64,000 nt of DNA from Lysinibacillus sphaericus (GTDB lineage: Bacteria; Bacillota; Bacilli; Bacillales_A; Planococcaceae). This document shows, piece after piece, positions 9,239 to 17,743 of this stretch. The notes under the pieces are model-generated. The model was not told where the DNA came from and made no database searches. It worked only from the letters and a program-made list of their open reading frames with translations. The stretch lies in assembly GCF_006864135.1 (NCBI RefSeq), contig NZ_SADV01000006.1:207825-271824 (forward strand). Direction: 5' to 3'. Within the stretch, counting starts at the first letter, position 1, and each line of letters opens with the position of its first letter. Both the position numbers and the translations under genes were made by a program.

Positions 9239-9832
9239 TTAACGAATTGTATATAAAGCTTTTGACCAAGGAATTAATTGATCTAACATTTGGTTAACTG
9301 AATCTATTTGTACTTCTTTTGGTTTAAAATCAGTACCATTTTCAAAGTCTGTGAATAGTGACAATGCTGGATGTACACGGACATCTGCAATTAAAAGCTC
9401 ACCCATAATACCACGTAAATGTTCAGCTGCACGTGCACCACCTACAGAACCATACGATACAATACCTGCAGCTTTGTTATTCCATTCTACACGTAAATAA
9501 TCTAGTGCATTTTTTAAAGCACCTGTAATAGAGTGATTATACTCTTGTACGATAAATACAAATCCATCTTGTTTTGCAACAATTTCTGACCAAGCTTGAG
9601 CGCCTGAAGCGTCTTGCCCTGGTTCACCTAGTAAAGGTAATTTGTAATCTGCAATATCAATAATTGTATAGTTTGCATCTCCTCGTTGATCTGCGATTTC
9701 TTTTACCCATTGTGCTACTTGTGGACTTACACGACCTTCACGTGTTGATCCGATAATAATCCCGATATTTAATTCTGCCATTGTTTTTTCCTCCTCTTTT
9801 TTTGAAGCAAATAATTTATTTAAAAAACCCAT
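9239..9832 (-). CDS. NADPH-dependent FMN reductase / azoreductase-like flavoprotein
   Basis: Flavodoxin-fold oxidoreductase of the NADPH-dependent FMN reductase family, probably reducing quinones or azo compounds by two electrons. IGIIIGSTREGRVSPQVAQWV binds the FMN phosphate. EYNHSITGALKNALDYLR and KAAGIVSYGSVGGARAAEHLR are classical family motifs. Two starts have good ribosome sites: ATG 9832 (MGFLNKLFASKKEEEK, 197 residues, after AGGAGGTAATCATA) and ATG 9781 (MAELNIG, 180 residues, after GAGGAGG). The latter matches the usual family N-terminus. An MhqR-like operator lies about 90 bases upstream, suggesting induction by quinones. Confidence 0.9.
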   Translation of the reverse strand: MGFLNKLFASKKEEEKTMAELNIGIIIGSTREGRVSPQVAQWVKEIADQRGDANYTIIDIADYKLPLLGEPGQDASGAQAWSEIVAKQDGFVFIVQEYNHSITGALKNALDYLRVEWNNKAAGIVSYGSVGGARAAEHLRGIMGELLIADVRVHPALSLFTDFENGTDFKPKEVQIDSVNQMLDQLIPWSKALYTIR

Positions 9833-9898
9833 TATGATTACCTCCTTATGATGAAAAGTGAAGCTTTGCTTTCTACATGGATTAAAAGGTTCGAATTC

Positions 9899-9934
9899 AT
9901 TTATCTTGAATTTATTTATCTTGAATTCGAGATA
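9899..9934 (-). promoter_or_regulatory. MhqR-like operator with an upstream half-repeat
   Basis: TATCTTGAATTCGAGATA (9917-9934) is an 18-bp palindrome with one mismatched pair. It closely matches the operator I recall for B. subtilis MhqR (TATCTcgAAtTCgAGATA). The 14-mer ATTTATCTTGAATT occurs twice, at 9899-9912 and 9914-9927, 15 bp apart. It lies 85-100 bp upstream of the FMN reductase start. Control by an MhqR-type MarR repressor is inferred. No mhqR gene is in the window. Confidence 0.6.
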
Positions 9935-10352
9935 ATAATAACACGATGGTTTCATTTACGTCAACATGTTTGTTTAAATATTAAAAAAAGCACAGTTGTT
10001 AACACTCTGCTTAAGCTTGTAGACCAAAGGATAAATATAAAATAATGCGTATCAATAAACAAAGGTTGATTTTCACTCCGAGTAGGGGCTTTCAGCACAA
10101 GCTCATCCCGCAGGAATCGCCACTCTCCGTGAAAAATCAACAGCTCCTCATCATTATATGGGTAGACAAGCTGAACCAAAAGAGAATTATAACTACGATT
10201 AAATAGTAACAAGGTCTAGCCTAAATTATAATGGACTGTGTTTGATTACTTTTCATCCAAGATACATCTCACAAAGGTTTCGTTGCTCCTAACAAAATGA
10301 ATATCAGTATCTTACGCTTAAATCAACATACAAAAAGTAGCTACAGTTGACC
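9935..10352. repeat. Non-coding stretch with a degenerate GC-richer repeat
   Basis: From about 10067 to 10141 there is a block bounded by inverted arms GTTGATTTTCAC and GTGAAAAATCAAC, with CCTGCGGGA-like and GAATCGCCACTC-like parts of the common Bacillales intergenic repeat. The long reading frame on the minus strand here (9961-10212) is composed of this repeat and is not called as a gene. Nothing else is recognisable. Confidence 0.5.
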
Positions 10353-10697
10353 CTAGCTTTTTCCTAAATACTCATGAACCTGTGATTTTAGATAGCTATA
10401 TTGAATATCGTTCGTATCTTGGAAAGCCTCTTCCCTACTAGAACGAACATCCTGATAGTAGAGGTTGTACGGAAATTGTTCTTGTGTAAAATCCTTTCTG
10501 TCCCCATCGAGAATATTATAAAAATGCCAGCCTTCATCAAGCCACGTTTTATAAATTTCGCCCCCAAGGATATCATTAACAACTAACGAAGTGACTCCGC
10601 ATTGGCCTTTTGCAGGATTATCTAAACTCCATTTTGAGCTAGATTGAATGGACCAGGATTTTTTAAAAGCTTTTAACAGATCATTTTCTGTAGACAT
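10353..10697 (-). CDS. YunG family protein
   Basis: A 114-residue cytosolic protein resembling B. subtilis YunG, whose function is not established. NPAKGQCGVTSLVVNDILGG and EGWHFYNILDGDRKDFT are the family's conserved blocks. The Cys in GQCGVT and the His in GWHFYN look like a cysteine-peptidase or transglutaminase-type pair, but that is inference. It is 27 bases downstream of the GNAT gene on the same strand, so the two may share a transcript. Confidence 0.8.
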   Translation of the reverse strand: MSTENDLLKAFKKSWSIQSSSKWSLDNPAKGQCGVTSLVVNDILGGEIYKTWLDEGWHFYNILDGDRKDFTQEQFPYNLYYQDVRSSREEAFQDTNDIQYSYLKSQVHEYLGKS

Positions 10698-10724
10698 TCC
10701 TCAACGTCCTTTTCTACCTTAGTT

Positions 10725-11249
10725 TTAATATGGTATGTCATCGATTTTAATAGGCGTTGTTCTACCTAAAATCCAATCATCTTTGATTGCACCATAAACG
10801 ATACTATCTGTCACAGTACCATCTGCATTTTCCCAAGCATTTCTTAAATAGCCCTCTTTTACAAAACCAGCTTTCGCAAAACATTTCCTCATTCCCATAT
10901 TATCAACTCTCGTATAACCTTCGATACGAATCTTATCTTTTTCTCCAAACAGGTAATCTTGTAACCAAAGGAGGGTTTTTACACCGTATCCTTTTCCTCT
11001 ATAACGCGTATCTAAACGGATATCGAATAACGGGATCGTATCACTTATGTCATGAATGATAATAATCCCGACCTTTTTTTCATTATCAACTATCCAATGC
11101 GTTTCGCGATCGCTGTGATAGTATCCTTCTGTATATGCTTTTCGAACGGATTCCTCTTTTAAATGTTGATCGGTATGATAAATCCACTTGTTTTGAGTTA
11201 ACAGTTCCACTAAATCTTCAATTTCATTTCCTAATAGTTTATATTCCAT
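10725..11249 (-). CDS. GNAT family N-acetyltransferase
   Basis: A 174-residue acetyl-CoA-dependent transferase of the RimJ/SpeG-like GNAT group. The acetyl-CoA loop is in LDTRYRGKGYGVKTLLWLQDYLF (about 80-102). RVDNMGMRKCFAKAGFVKEGYLR is the typical motif-B region. The ATG at 11249 follows TTGGAGGATAA. The substrate (amine, aminoglycoside or protein N-terminus) cannot be inferred. It probably leads a two-gene unit with the YunG-like gene. Confidence 0.88.
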   Translation of the reverse strand: MEYKLLGNEIEDLVELLTQNKWIYHTDQHLKEESVRKAYTEGYYHSDRETHWIVDNEKKVGIIIIHDISDTIPLFDIRLDTRYRGKGYGVKTLLWLQDYLFGEKDKIRIEGYTRVDNMGMRKCFAKAGFVKEGYLRNAWENADGTVTDSIVYGAIKDDWILGRTTPIKIDDIPY

Positions 11250-11535
11250 TTATATTATCCTCCAATGAATAATAATGAGCTCATCACCATACGTAGAGTT
11301 GAAATTCCGTTCCACTAGGCGCTTTCCCGGGAATGCTCACTTAGAAAGCAATATTATATACCTCTACTGAACCCTAGATTCTACTAACCCTACTTTAACA
11401 AGTGCTGTTAGGATGTGCAAAAGGTATTGGCATAAAATTTACATTTCTTCTATAAGATTTAATGTGTAGGTCATCATGCAGTATATGTGATCGAATATTT
11501 CATCATTACCTCTCGAAAGTATTCATAACAAAAAA
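11250..11535. repeat. Intergenic region with a repeat remnant
   Basis: GAAATTCCGTTCCACTAGG and CGCTTTCCCGGGAATGCTCAC (about 11299-11340) look like a decayed TTCCGTTCC…GCTTTCCGCGGG intergenic element, also hinted at 26801-26825 and 41262-41285. The rest is AT-rich promoter DNA for two divergent genes. Confidence 0.45.
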
Positions 11536-11576
11536 ATATACTTGAAAGAAGTATATATCTTTGTTAAATTTATCCT
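11536..11576 (+). promoter_or_regulatory. Promoter and palindromic operator of the PadR gene; transcript probably leaderless
   Basis: ATATACTT (11536-11543) and AAGTATAT (11549-11556) form perfect 8-bp arms with a 5-bp gap, a likely PadR operator. Overlapping it is a sigma-A-like promoter: TTGAAA (11542-11547), a 17-bp spacer, and TAAATT (11565-11570). Transcription would begin about 7 bp later, at the ATG itself. No ribosome-binding site precedes that ATG. Confidence 0.5.
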
Positions 11577-11918
11577 ATGGATAGAACAAGTTTAATAAAA
11601 GGTCATTTAGAAATGTGTGTATTGTCTATATTGTCTAAGAAAAAAAGTTATGGCTATGAAATTATGAAAGAGTTAGAAAAACACAATTTGAAATTGAAGG
11701 GCGTAGGAAGCATTTATCCCATCTTGACTAAGCTAAAAGATCAAGAATGGGTTGATACTTACCGTGAAATGACAGACAACGGGAAAGTCAGAGTTTATTA
11801 TGAAATCAATGAAAAAGGAGAAGTATATCTTCAAAAAAAAATCAATGAGTGGTTGGAGTTGCAACAAGACATAAAATCCCTACTTCAAAGCGGTCTGGAA
11901 GGAGAACTTATTGAATGA
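11577..11918 (+). CDS. PadR family transcriptional regulator
   Basis: A 113-residue winged-helix repressor. GHLEMCVLSILSKKKSYGYEIMKELEKHNL and GSIYPILTKLKDQEWV, with their parts around residues 8-58, are diagnostic of PadR. A coiled dimerisation helix follows (EINEKGEVYLQKKINEWLELQ). Its stop overlaps the start of the next gene by four bases (ATGA), which is the classic PadR-HAAS pair arrangement. It lacks a ribosome-binding site and may be translated leaderless from the overlapping promoter. It probably represses its own operon. Confidence 0.9.
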   Translation: MDRTSLIKGHLEMCVLSILSKKKSYGYEIMKELEKHNLKLKGVGSIYPILTKLKDQEWVDTYREMTDNGKVRVYYEINEKGEVYLQKKINEWLELQQDIKSLLQSGLEGELIE

Positions 11919-12412
11919 GTATGGAATTAAGTTTAGTAGAAAAACAATATTTAGCCGAAGTTCTAAATGAGTTAAAACAGTATCGTATCAGCTCAAAAGA
12001 AAGAAAGAATATAAAGCAACAGCTTTTAGAGCATATTCAAGAATCTCGTGATAATGGAATTGATAGTATAAATGATCTGGGAGATACTACGACATTTATT
12101 AAAGATTTTTTAGAAATTAAAGGTATAGATCTTCATTCGGAAATAAAACAAATGCGGAAAAGTCGACCTGGAATATCATTAGTTATTGGGTTTTGTACTT
12201 TTATTTTTACCTATCTTGCTTGTCAGCTAATACTATCGATGTTTTTGACAGATTCCTTTAATCCTCAAAAGACTATTGCAACATTCGATTATAATATTGT
12301 TTATCAGATTTCTGATGTTGCTTGGTGGAACTTCTTGCTAATTTCAATCAGTATTTCCACTTCCTCTTTAATATCTTTACTTGCAATAAAAATTTTCGGA
12401 GGAAATAGGTGA
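11915..12412 (+). CDS. HAAS-domain membrane protein (PadR partner)
   Basis: A 165-residue protein. The first 90 residues form a helical HAAS/DUF1700-like domain (LNELKQYRISSKERKNIKQQ; ESRDNGIDSINDLGDTTTFI). It is followed by two hydrophobic segments, near 86-110 and 138-158. Such proteins are encoded directly after PadR regulators and are thought to couple a membrane signal to the regulator. Translation is coupled to padR by ATGA overlap. ATG at 11915 and ATG at 11921 are both possible starts. The next gene begins eight bases later. Confidence 0.75.
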   Translation: MSMELSLVEKQYLAEVLNELKQYRISSKERKNIKQQLLEHIQESRDNGIDSINDLGDTTTFIKDFLEIKGIDLHSEIKQMRKSRPGISLVIGFCTFIFTYLACQLILSMFLTDSFNPQKTIATFDYNIVYQISDVAWWNFLLISISISTSSLISLLAIKIFGGNR

Positions 12413-12419
12413 AATAACA

Positions 12420-13895
12420 ATGAAAAGAAAACCAATATATAAAGCTATATTAGTTTGTTTATTAGTAATTCCACTTTATCTATTTCAACTAGTCTCACCA
12501 ATCTCCACAGAAGCCGCAGAACAAGATGTTAAGAGTACTATAGATAAGTATGTTGGAAACTTTTTAGAAGAGCAGCGAATTCCAGGGGCATCTATTGCTA
12601 TTGTTCATAAAAATGATATCTTTTATTCTAAATCGTGGGGTGTAACAGGCGAATCCGAAGAAAAGGTAACTGCTGAAACTCCATTTGTTGTCGGCTCAAT
12701 TAGTAAATCACTAACAGGTTTGGCCATCATGAGATTGGTTGATGCAGGCATTATTCAATTAGATGATCCAGTTCAAAAATATATGCCATGGTTTACCCTA
12801 AAAGACAAACAAGCCGCTTCTCAAATAACGATTAAACATTTACTTACGCAAACAAGTGGGATAAGCACTTATTCTGGCTTAGCTATATCAGACAAGGAAT
12901 CTAAAGATTTAAGTGCTATAAAGGACAATGTAGAAAGTTTATCGAATGTGAAGCTGACTGCTGCTCCTGGGGAAAAACATCAATATAGTAATGCTAACTT
13001 TTCTATTCTTGGAGCTCTCATCGAAGAGGTTACCAAACAACCATTTTCTAAATATATGGAGGAACAAGTTTTTTCTCCATTAGGGATGAAAAATGCAGCC
13101 GCTAATAGTAGCATAGCCTATGAAAAAGGATACTTATCTGGCTATCAATCATGGCTTGGTCATCCTGTCAAAAGTGCAGTCACATTTGATAATGGAGGGA
13201 CACCCTATGGATATATAACAGCAAGTGCAACAGATATGGTGCAGTACATTAAACTACTTAGTCGCCATGAGCATAACAATTTTTTAAGTAAAAATGCGAT
13301 GAATCTTTATATATCACCGTTTGTTCAAACTAGTAAATATCGATATTACGGCCTTGGTGTACGAATCTCATATCCAGAATCCAAAGAAGAAATGATATGG
13401 CATTCTGGTTCAAATCCTGACGCACGCTCAGAAGTATTTTATCTACCAGAAACCGATTGGGGCGGGGTAATTCTCACTAACAAAAGTCATATATTAGAAG
13501 AAAAGTCACTTCTTTACTTGAAAGAAGGGATTATCAACATTTTAAATGGAAAAGAGCCCGTTGACGCACCTAAATATAAACCTACATCTCAAGTCATAAC
13601 AATCGCTATTTTATGTTTACTTTTTGTGCTGTTTATTTATCTTCTAATAAAAGTTAAAGCTAAAAATGTGAACAAAAGAGGCGTGTTGGGTATATTCGGT
13701 CTTATACTTTTAGTTTTGGCCATTATCTCCATTCCATTATTAAGCTATAATACAGGAACACCTTGGCACACTATTAGATATTTTGCCCCTGATATTGCAT
13801 TTTTGGTTATAGCACTAGTTACCCTTTTAACATTGAATGGCTTATTATATATATATATTTCATTTAAACGACGACAAAAAAGACAACTTCTCTAA
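12420..13895 (+). CDS. Serine hydrolase of the beta-lactamase/class C PBP family with C-terminal membrane domain
   Basis: A 491-residue exported, membrane-anchored protein. Residues 1-32 are a signal peptide. Residues about 38-370 are a PF00144 domain with the SxxK nucleophile in GSISKSLTG, YxN in QYSNANFS and the HxG element in WHSGSNPD. Residues about 385-485 contain three hydrophobic helices. Relatives include PbpE/FmtA-like esterases and D-amino-acid peptidases acting on peptidoglycan or teichoic acid. It need not give beta-lactam resistance. It is third in the PadR-HAAS operon, so it is probably an envelope-stress or antibiotic-responsive enzyme. Confidence 0.88.
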   Translation: MKRKPIYKAILVCLLVIPLYLFQLVSPISTEAAEQDVKSTIDKYVGNFLEEQRIPGASIAIVHKNDIFYSKSWGVTGESEEKVTAETPFVVGSISKSLTGLAIMRLVDAGIIQLDDPVQKYMPWFTLKDKQAASQITIKHLLTQTSGISTYSGLAISDKESKDLSAIKDNVESLSNVKLTAAPGEKHQYSNANFSILGALIEEVTKQPFSKYMEEQVFSPLGMKNAAANSSIAYEKGYLSGYQSWLGHPVKSAVTFDNGGTPYGYITASATDMVQYIKLLSRHEHNNFLSKNAMNLYISPFVQTSKYRYYGLGVRISYPESKEEMIWHSGSNPDARSEVFYLPETDWGGVILTNKSHILEEKSLLYLKEGIINILNGKEPVDAPKYKPTSQVITIAILCLLFVLFIYLLIKVKAKNVNKRGVLGIFGLILLVLAIISIPLLSYNTGTPWHTIRYFAPDIAFLVIALVTLLTLNGLLYIYISFKRRQKRQLL

Positions 13896-13911
13896 GTAGG
13901 AGTTGTCTTTT
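13878..13911. terminator. Bidirectional terminator
   Basis: AAAAGACAACT (13878-13888) pairs with AGTTGTCTTTT (13901-13911). It overlaps the end of the serine hydrolase gene and faces the convergent cupin gene. Confidence 0.85.
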
Positions 13912-13943
13912 GTATGCTTGTATGACCACGGAAAAAGCTTCGA

Positions 13944-14507
13944 TTATTCATTGCCCTGACCGTAGCCTGCTTCCGAGGCCTCAGCGTCTGCTTTCGTAAC
14001 ATGTACCGTACCAAATGGATGGTTAGGAGGAGCGTATATTGAATAAAGCTTTAGTGGTATACTCCCTGTATTTGTGACGTTATGCCATGTTCCAGCAGGC
14101 ACTACTACAGCGTAATTTTCATAGACTTTTCTTTCATAATTTAAATTGTTTTGACTAGGGCCCATTTGAGCAAAACCCTCACCCTGTTCAATATATAAAA
14201 TTTGATCCACATTTGGGTGTACTTCCAAACCGATATTATCACCAACATTAATACTCATTAAAGTAATTTGTGAATTCTTTCCCGTCCACAGAGTAGTACG
14301 ATACGTATCGTTTTGCTTAGCTGCATCTTTAAGATTGATGACAAGTGGCTTGGGCCCATAATCTTTTAATACAATACTTTCGCCATTGGAAAAACGAGAA
14401 GGCTCAGCTCTGTTCGCGTACCCCGTCTGATAAGGAGGTGTCCAATAAACTAGCTGATCTCCATAGTTATACATAGGCATGTTTCCGTAATAAGGAATGT
14501 AGTACAT
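13944..14507 (-). CDS. Cupin domain protein
   Basis: A 187-residue protein with a tyrosine-rich N-terminus (MYYIPYYGNMPMYNYGDQ, coat-protein-like) and one cupin barrel (about 60-170). Metal-ligand candidates are H in LEVHPNVDQILYIEQGEG and H in VVPAGTWHNVTNTG. The family resembles mannose-6-phosphate-isomerase-type cupins. The tyrosine-rich tail hints at a spore or surface association, which is inference. ATG 14507 is preceded by GAGGGG. A reading from 14528 adds seven residues. It is monocistronic. Confidence 0.82.
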   Translation of the reverse strand: MYYIPYYGNMPMYNYGDQLVYWTPPYQTGYANRAEPSRFSNGESIVLKDYGPKPLVINLKDAAKQNDTYRTTLWTGKNSQITLMSINVGDNIGLEVHPNVDQILYIEQGEGFAQMGPSQNNLNYERKVYENYAVVVPAGTWHNVTNTGSIPLKLYSIYAPPNHPFGTVHVTKADAEASEAGYGQGNE

Positions 14508-14607
14508 TTTCTCAATCCCCTCACACATTATAAGGTTATCCTATGCAACTTGTTCCAGAAATGTACGTAAACGTATTCCCATCCTTTAGTACGGCTTAGA
14601 AATTTTT

Positions 14608-14838
14608 TTACTCAAAGGTATCCTCATCTTGAGCATACTCTAAAATATCTCCTGGTTGGCAATGCAAGACTTTACAAATTGCATTTAACGTGGAAAAACG
14701 TATTGCCTTTACCTTTCCCGTTTTTAAATTCGATAAATTGACAATCGATATATCTACTGCTTCTGCAAGCTCACTTAATTGCATTTTTCTATCAGCTAAT
14801 ACTCGATCCAATCTTACGATAATCGTCAATTTCTTCAC
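14608..14838 (-). CDS. Small XRE-family regulator (YozG-like)
   Basis: A 76-residue Cro/CI-type DNA-binding protein. QLSELAEAVDISIVNLSNLK is the helix-turn-helix, and AIRFSTLNAICKVLHCQPGDILEY is the usual C-terminal end of the YozG group. GTG at 14838 is too close to AGGAA. TTG at 14829, giving a TIIVRLDRV start, has better spacing and matches the family. It follows the DUF2975 gene by three bases, the same pairing as B. subtilis yoaS-yozG. Confidence 0.85.
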   Translation of the reverse strand: MKKLTIIVRLDRVLADRKMQLSELAEAVDISIVNLSNLKTGKVKAIRFSTLNAICKVLHCQPGDILEYAQDEDTFE

Positions 14839-14841
14839 TTC

Positions 14842-15480
14842 CTATACTGTTGCATCATACTCTTCTTGTAAAAAAGAGCCATATCTAAATATCCTACCTA
14901 TTGTCCAAACTATAAAACTACATAGTAGTATGCGCCAATTCATATCAAAAAATTTAAAAGAAACGGATTGAATCCATTCAATATTGTCTAATTCATTATT
15001 GTTTAAAAACATATGTACTACCGTTGAAACCAAGTATGCTTGAACCGTGTTACTTAAAAAACTTAAAATGAATAAACTGCATGCTATTAGCTCTATTCCT
15101 TTACTATTTCTAAGAGTAAAGACATCCCCAACAATGACTGATCTAACAAATTTCCATAATGAAATAAAAATTGCCATAACAATCAAAGTAAAGATCATCG
15201 AGAGTAAAATTAAAACGATTGTTTCACTTTTATCATAAACAAAATTTCTCATTATATCTTTATTTAAAAAAACAGTTATTCCATTAAATTTAAAAGAAAT
15301 GTCAATGTTAGAATCTAAAACTAGTTTACTAACTTTCTCTTCAGAGACTGTTAAAGCTACAACTAATAAACCAAAGAGTAATAAGATACATGATGCTATG
15401 ATTACTAAAGTAGCTATTAATAATATATTTAATATTCTCAAGCTCATTTTCATATTACGAATTGCTAACGATTGATCCAT
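14842..15480 (-). CDS. DUF2975 membrane protein (YoaS-like)
   Basis: A 212-residue integral membrane protein with four hydrophobic segments (about 16-42, 82-107, 122-147 and 180-197). It resembles DUF2975 proteins such as YoaS and has no established biochemical role. They are almost always encoded with a YozG-type regulator, as here, which suggests a membrane sensor and cytosolic regulator pair. I prefer ATG 15480 (MDQSLAIRNMK). A GTG at 15495 abuts AAGGGG. Confidence 0.82.
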   Translation of the reverse strand: MDQSLAIRNMKMSLRILNILLIATLVIIASCILLLFGLLVVALTVSEEKVSKLVLDSNIDISFKFNGITVFLNKDIMRNFVYDKSETIVLILLSMIFTLIVMAIFISLWKFVRSVIVGDVFTLRNSKGIELIACSLFILSFLSNTVQAYLVSTVVHMFLNNNELDNIEWIQSVSFKFFDMNWRILLCSFIVWTIGRIFRYGSFLQEEYDATV

Positions 15481-15857
15481 AACTGCTACTAACACCCCTT
15501 ATTTTTGTTCTTTATTTTTATTCCTTCCCCCAATTATTATAGGATATATTATTTCACACCCCCGTTTAACTAGCCCTAACTTCAAACTTTAAGTTCGGAT
15601 ATAGTATATATATTATAAGCTGATTTCAGCATGATTCCACATAACTATTTAACTTCTTTCAGCGGGCAATTATGCTAAAGGTATAATTAATTAGCAGCTT
15701 CATGAACTATTTTTTAAATTCGACTTTTTCTCTAATAAAGGACATACTAACAAGTATAGATTTATCATAAACGAACATTCCAAAAAGTATATAAAATGTC
15801 TAGAGCTTGATATAGTATGTATTTAGGAAAAAATCAATTTGTTTTGGTGGTGTATAT
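15481..15857. repeat. Intergenic region with dispersed repeat copy R3
   Basis: TTTAACTTCTTTCAGCGGGC followed by an AATTATGC…GTATAATT palindrome (about 15646-15692) matches the outer modules of R1 and R2. The flanks are AT-rich promoter DNA for the divergent DUF2975 and YitT genes. Confidence 0.55.
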
Positions 15858-16697
15858 ATGAAGAAGTTCATGATGGATTTTTTAATGATTACGATCGGGG
15901 CGTTGCTTTTTGCACTGGCTGTAAACTTATTTGTTATACCTAATGATTTAGGTGAAGGTGGCGTAACAGGTTTAACAATCATTGCCTATTATTTGTTTGG
16001 ATGGTCGCCAAGTATTGTGAGCTTTTTGCTTAACGCAGCTTTATTAGTAGTTGGCTATAAATTTTTAAGTAGGCAAACGACTATTTATACGATTATTGCA
16101 GTATCCCTCCATTCACTGTTTTTACATTTAACAGAATCGTGGTCGATTTCTTCGAATGAAATTATTGTGAACGCTATTTTTGGCGGGGTGTTTGCTGGAG
16201 TTGGTATAGGCTTAATTATAAGAGTTGGTGGAACAACAGCAGGTTCAACAATCTTAGCTAGAATGACGAACAAATATTTAGGCTGGAGTATTAGTTACGG
16301 TTTATTGTTTTTTGATTTAATAGTTGCTTTTTCATCTTACTTTATTATCGGAGCAGAAGCATTAATGCTTACTGTCATTATGCTTTATGTCGGAACAAAG
16401 GTAATGGAGTTTGTTATTGAAGGTGTAAATCCGAAAAAGGCAGTTACGATTATTTCGAAAAAGCCAGAGGAGATTGCCAGTCATGTGAATGGCTTTATGA
16501 ACCGAGGCGTGACAGTTCTATCAGGCCATGGCTATTACACGAAGGAACAAAAAGAGATTCTGTATATTGTTATTAGTAAACAGGAAGTTGTAAAGCTAAA
16601 GAAAATCGTCAAAGAAATAGACACGGATGCTTTTATTGCTATTCATGATGTACGAGATGTTTTTGGACATGGATTTATTGAATTATCTAAGGCGTAA
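15858..16697 (+). CDS. YitT family membrane protein (DUF161 + DUF2179)
   Basis: A 279-residue protein with five or six hydrophobic helices in the first 190 residues and a cytosolic DUF2179 ferredoxin-like domain at about 195-275. GVTGLTIIAYYLFGWSPSI and GGTTAGSTILARMTNKYLG are the two conserved membrane loops. VTVLSGHGYYTKEQKEILY is the DUF2179 signature. The family's transport or signalling role is unknown. It starts at ATG 15858 after GGTGGTG and is monocistronic with a strong terminator. Confidence 0.9.
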   Translation: MKKFMMDFLMITIGALLFALAVNLFVIPNDLGEGGVTGLTIIAYYLFGWSPSIVSFLLNAALLVVGYKFLSRQTTIYTIIAVSLHSLFLHLTESWSISSNEIIVNAIFGGVFAGVGIGLIIRVGGTTAGSTILARMTNKYLGWSISYGLLFFDLIVAFSSYFIIGAEALMLTVIMLYVGTKVMEFVIEGVNPKKAVTIISKKPEEIASHVNGFMNRGVTVLSGHGYYTKEQKEILYIVISKQEVVKLKKIVKEIDTDAFIAIHDVRDVFGHGFIELSKA

Positions 16698-16710
16698 TTA
16701 AGAAACTGAG

Positions 16711-16770
16711 AAAACACCTTTTGTTGAAAATGAGGATTATCCCTTTAAAAATCAACATAGAGGTGTTTTT
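16711..16770. terminator. Terminator after yitT-like gene
   Basis: AAAACACCT…TGTTGA (16711-16726) pairs with TCAACA…AGGTGTTTTT (16752-16770). A long loop interrupts it, and it ends in a T-run on the plus strand. Confidence 0.75.
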
Positions 16771-16830
16771 CTATTGACTATTTATACTAATCCCCACGGA
16801 GTCGCCCAGCCTCTACCCCTGATGAACCCT

Positions 16831-17739
16831 TTATCCCCTAACCTGTAAGGAAATTTCAATAATCCTATCTAAAAGTTTTGTATAGGTAATTCCTGCCGAC
16901 GATGCGCTTTTTGGGAGTAAGCTGTTCTTTGTCATCCCTGGCAAGGTGTTAACCTCCATGACATATGGGATTCCATCCTTGATCATCATATCGATTCTGG
17001 CGTAAACATCACACTTTAATGCTCTATAGCAAGCTTTTGCTGCCTCGGTAACTCGTTCATGTACGGCAGGTGGAAGCTCTACAATTTCCTCTATCGTAGC
17101 AGCATCCTCATATTTCGCCTTATAGTCAAAGAACTGCGCTGTATGTTGAATCGAAATAATCGGTAATAGCTCCCCGTCCAAAATGGAGCATGTTATTTCT
17201 TCACCTTCTATATATTTTTCAATAATGATTTCAGCATCCCATTTGAATACTTCCTCAATGGAAGTGAGTAAAGAATTTTTATCATAAACTATTTTCACCC
17301 CTACACTGGAGCCACCCGAATTAGGTTTAACGACGAACGGATAGCCCATCTTATCTAATTCATCAAACTGAAGCTCCTCGATATTCGAAAGATGGAGCCA
17401 ATCCGGTGTTTCAATGCCTTCATGACGTAGAATTTTTTTCGAAATGTTTTTATCCATACACATACTGCTTGAAAGTATTCCACTCCCCGTATACTTAACG
17501 CCCATAGCCTCTAGTACACCTTGAATCGTACCATCCTCTCCAAATTTGCCATGTAGTGCTAATAAAGCAATATCAATATCTCTCACCTTTTCAATAAGCT
17601 CCGACGTGTTATGTTCATTTAGTTTAATAGCAACCACTTCGTATTTACTCGTATCTATATGAGCGATCATTTCTTTCCCTGTCATAATAGAGACCTGCTT
17701 CTCCGAGGAAACGCCCCCCATAATAACGCCAATTTTCAT
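16831..17739 (-). CDS. ddl: D-alanine--D-alanine ligase
   Basis: A 302-residue ATP-grasp enzyme making D-Ala-D-Ala for peptidoglycan precursors in the cytosol. It has the N-terminal GVIMGGVSSEKQVSIMTG, LALHGKFGEDGTIQG, the ATP-grasp loop VVKPNSGGSSVGVKI and the catalytic end YVMEVNTLPGMTKNSL. The length is that of compact DdlB-type enzymes. It lies four bases downstream of a MocR-type regulator. MocR proteins called DdlR control ddl in other Bacillales, so autoregulated co-expression tied to D-Ala levels is likely. Most Bacillales have another ddl by murF, so this may be the accessory copy. Confidence 0.93.
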   Translation of the reverse strand: MKIGVIMGGVSSEKQVSIMTGKEMIAHIDTSKYEVVAIKLNEHNTSELIEKVRDIDIALLALHGKFGEDGTIQGVLEAMGVKYTGSGILSSSMCMDKNISKKILRHEGIETPDWLHLSNIEELQFDELDKMGYPFVVKPNSGGSSVGVKIVYDKNSLLTSIEEVFKWDAEIIIEKYIEGEEITCSILDGELLPIISIQHTAQFFDYKAKYEDAATIEEIVELPPAVHERVTEAAKACYRALKCDVYARIDMMIKDGIPYVMEVNTLPGMTKNSLLPKSASSAGITYTKLLDRIIEISLQVRG

Positions 17740-17743
17740 ATGT

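Noticed and set aside
9961..10212. 83-codon open frame on the minus strand.
   Set aside because: It is made largely of a GC-richer intergenic repeat bounded by GTTGATTTTCAC/GTGAAAAATCAAC arms, has no ribosome site and resembles no family.
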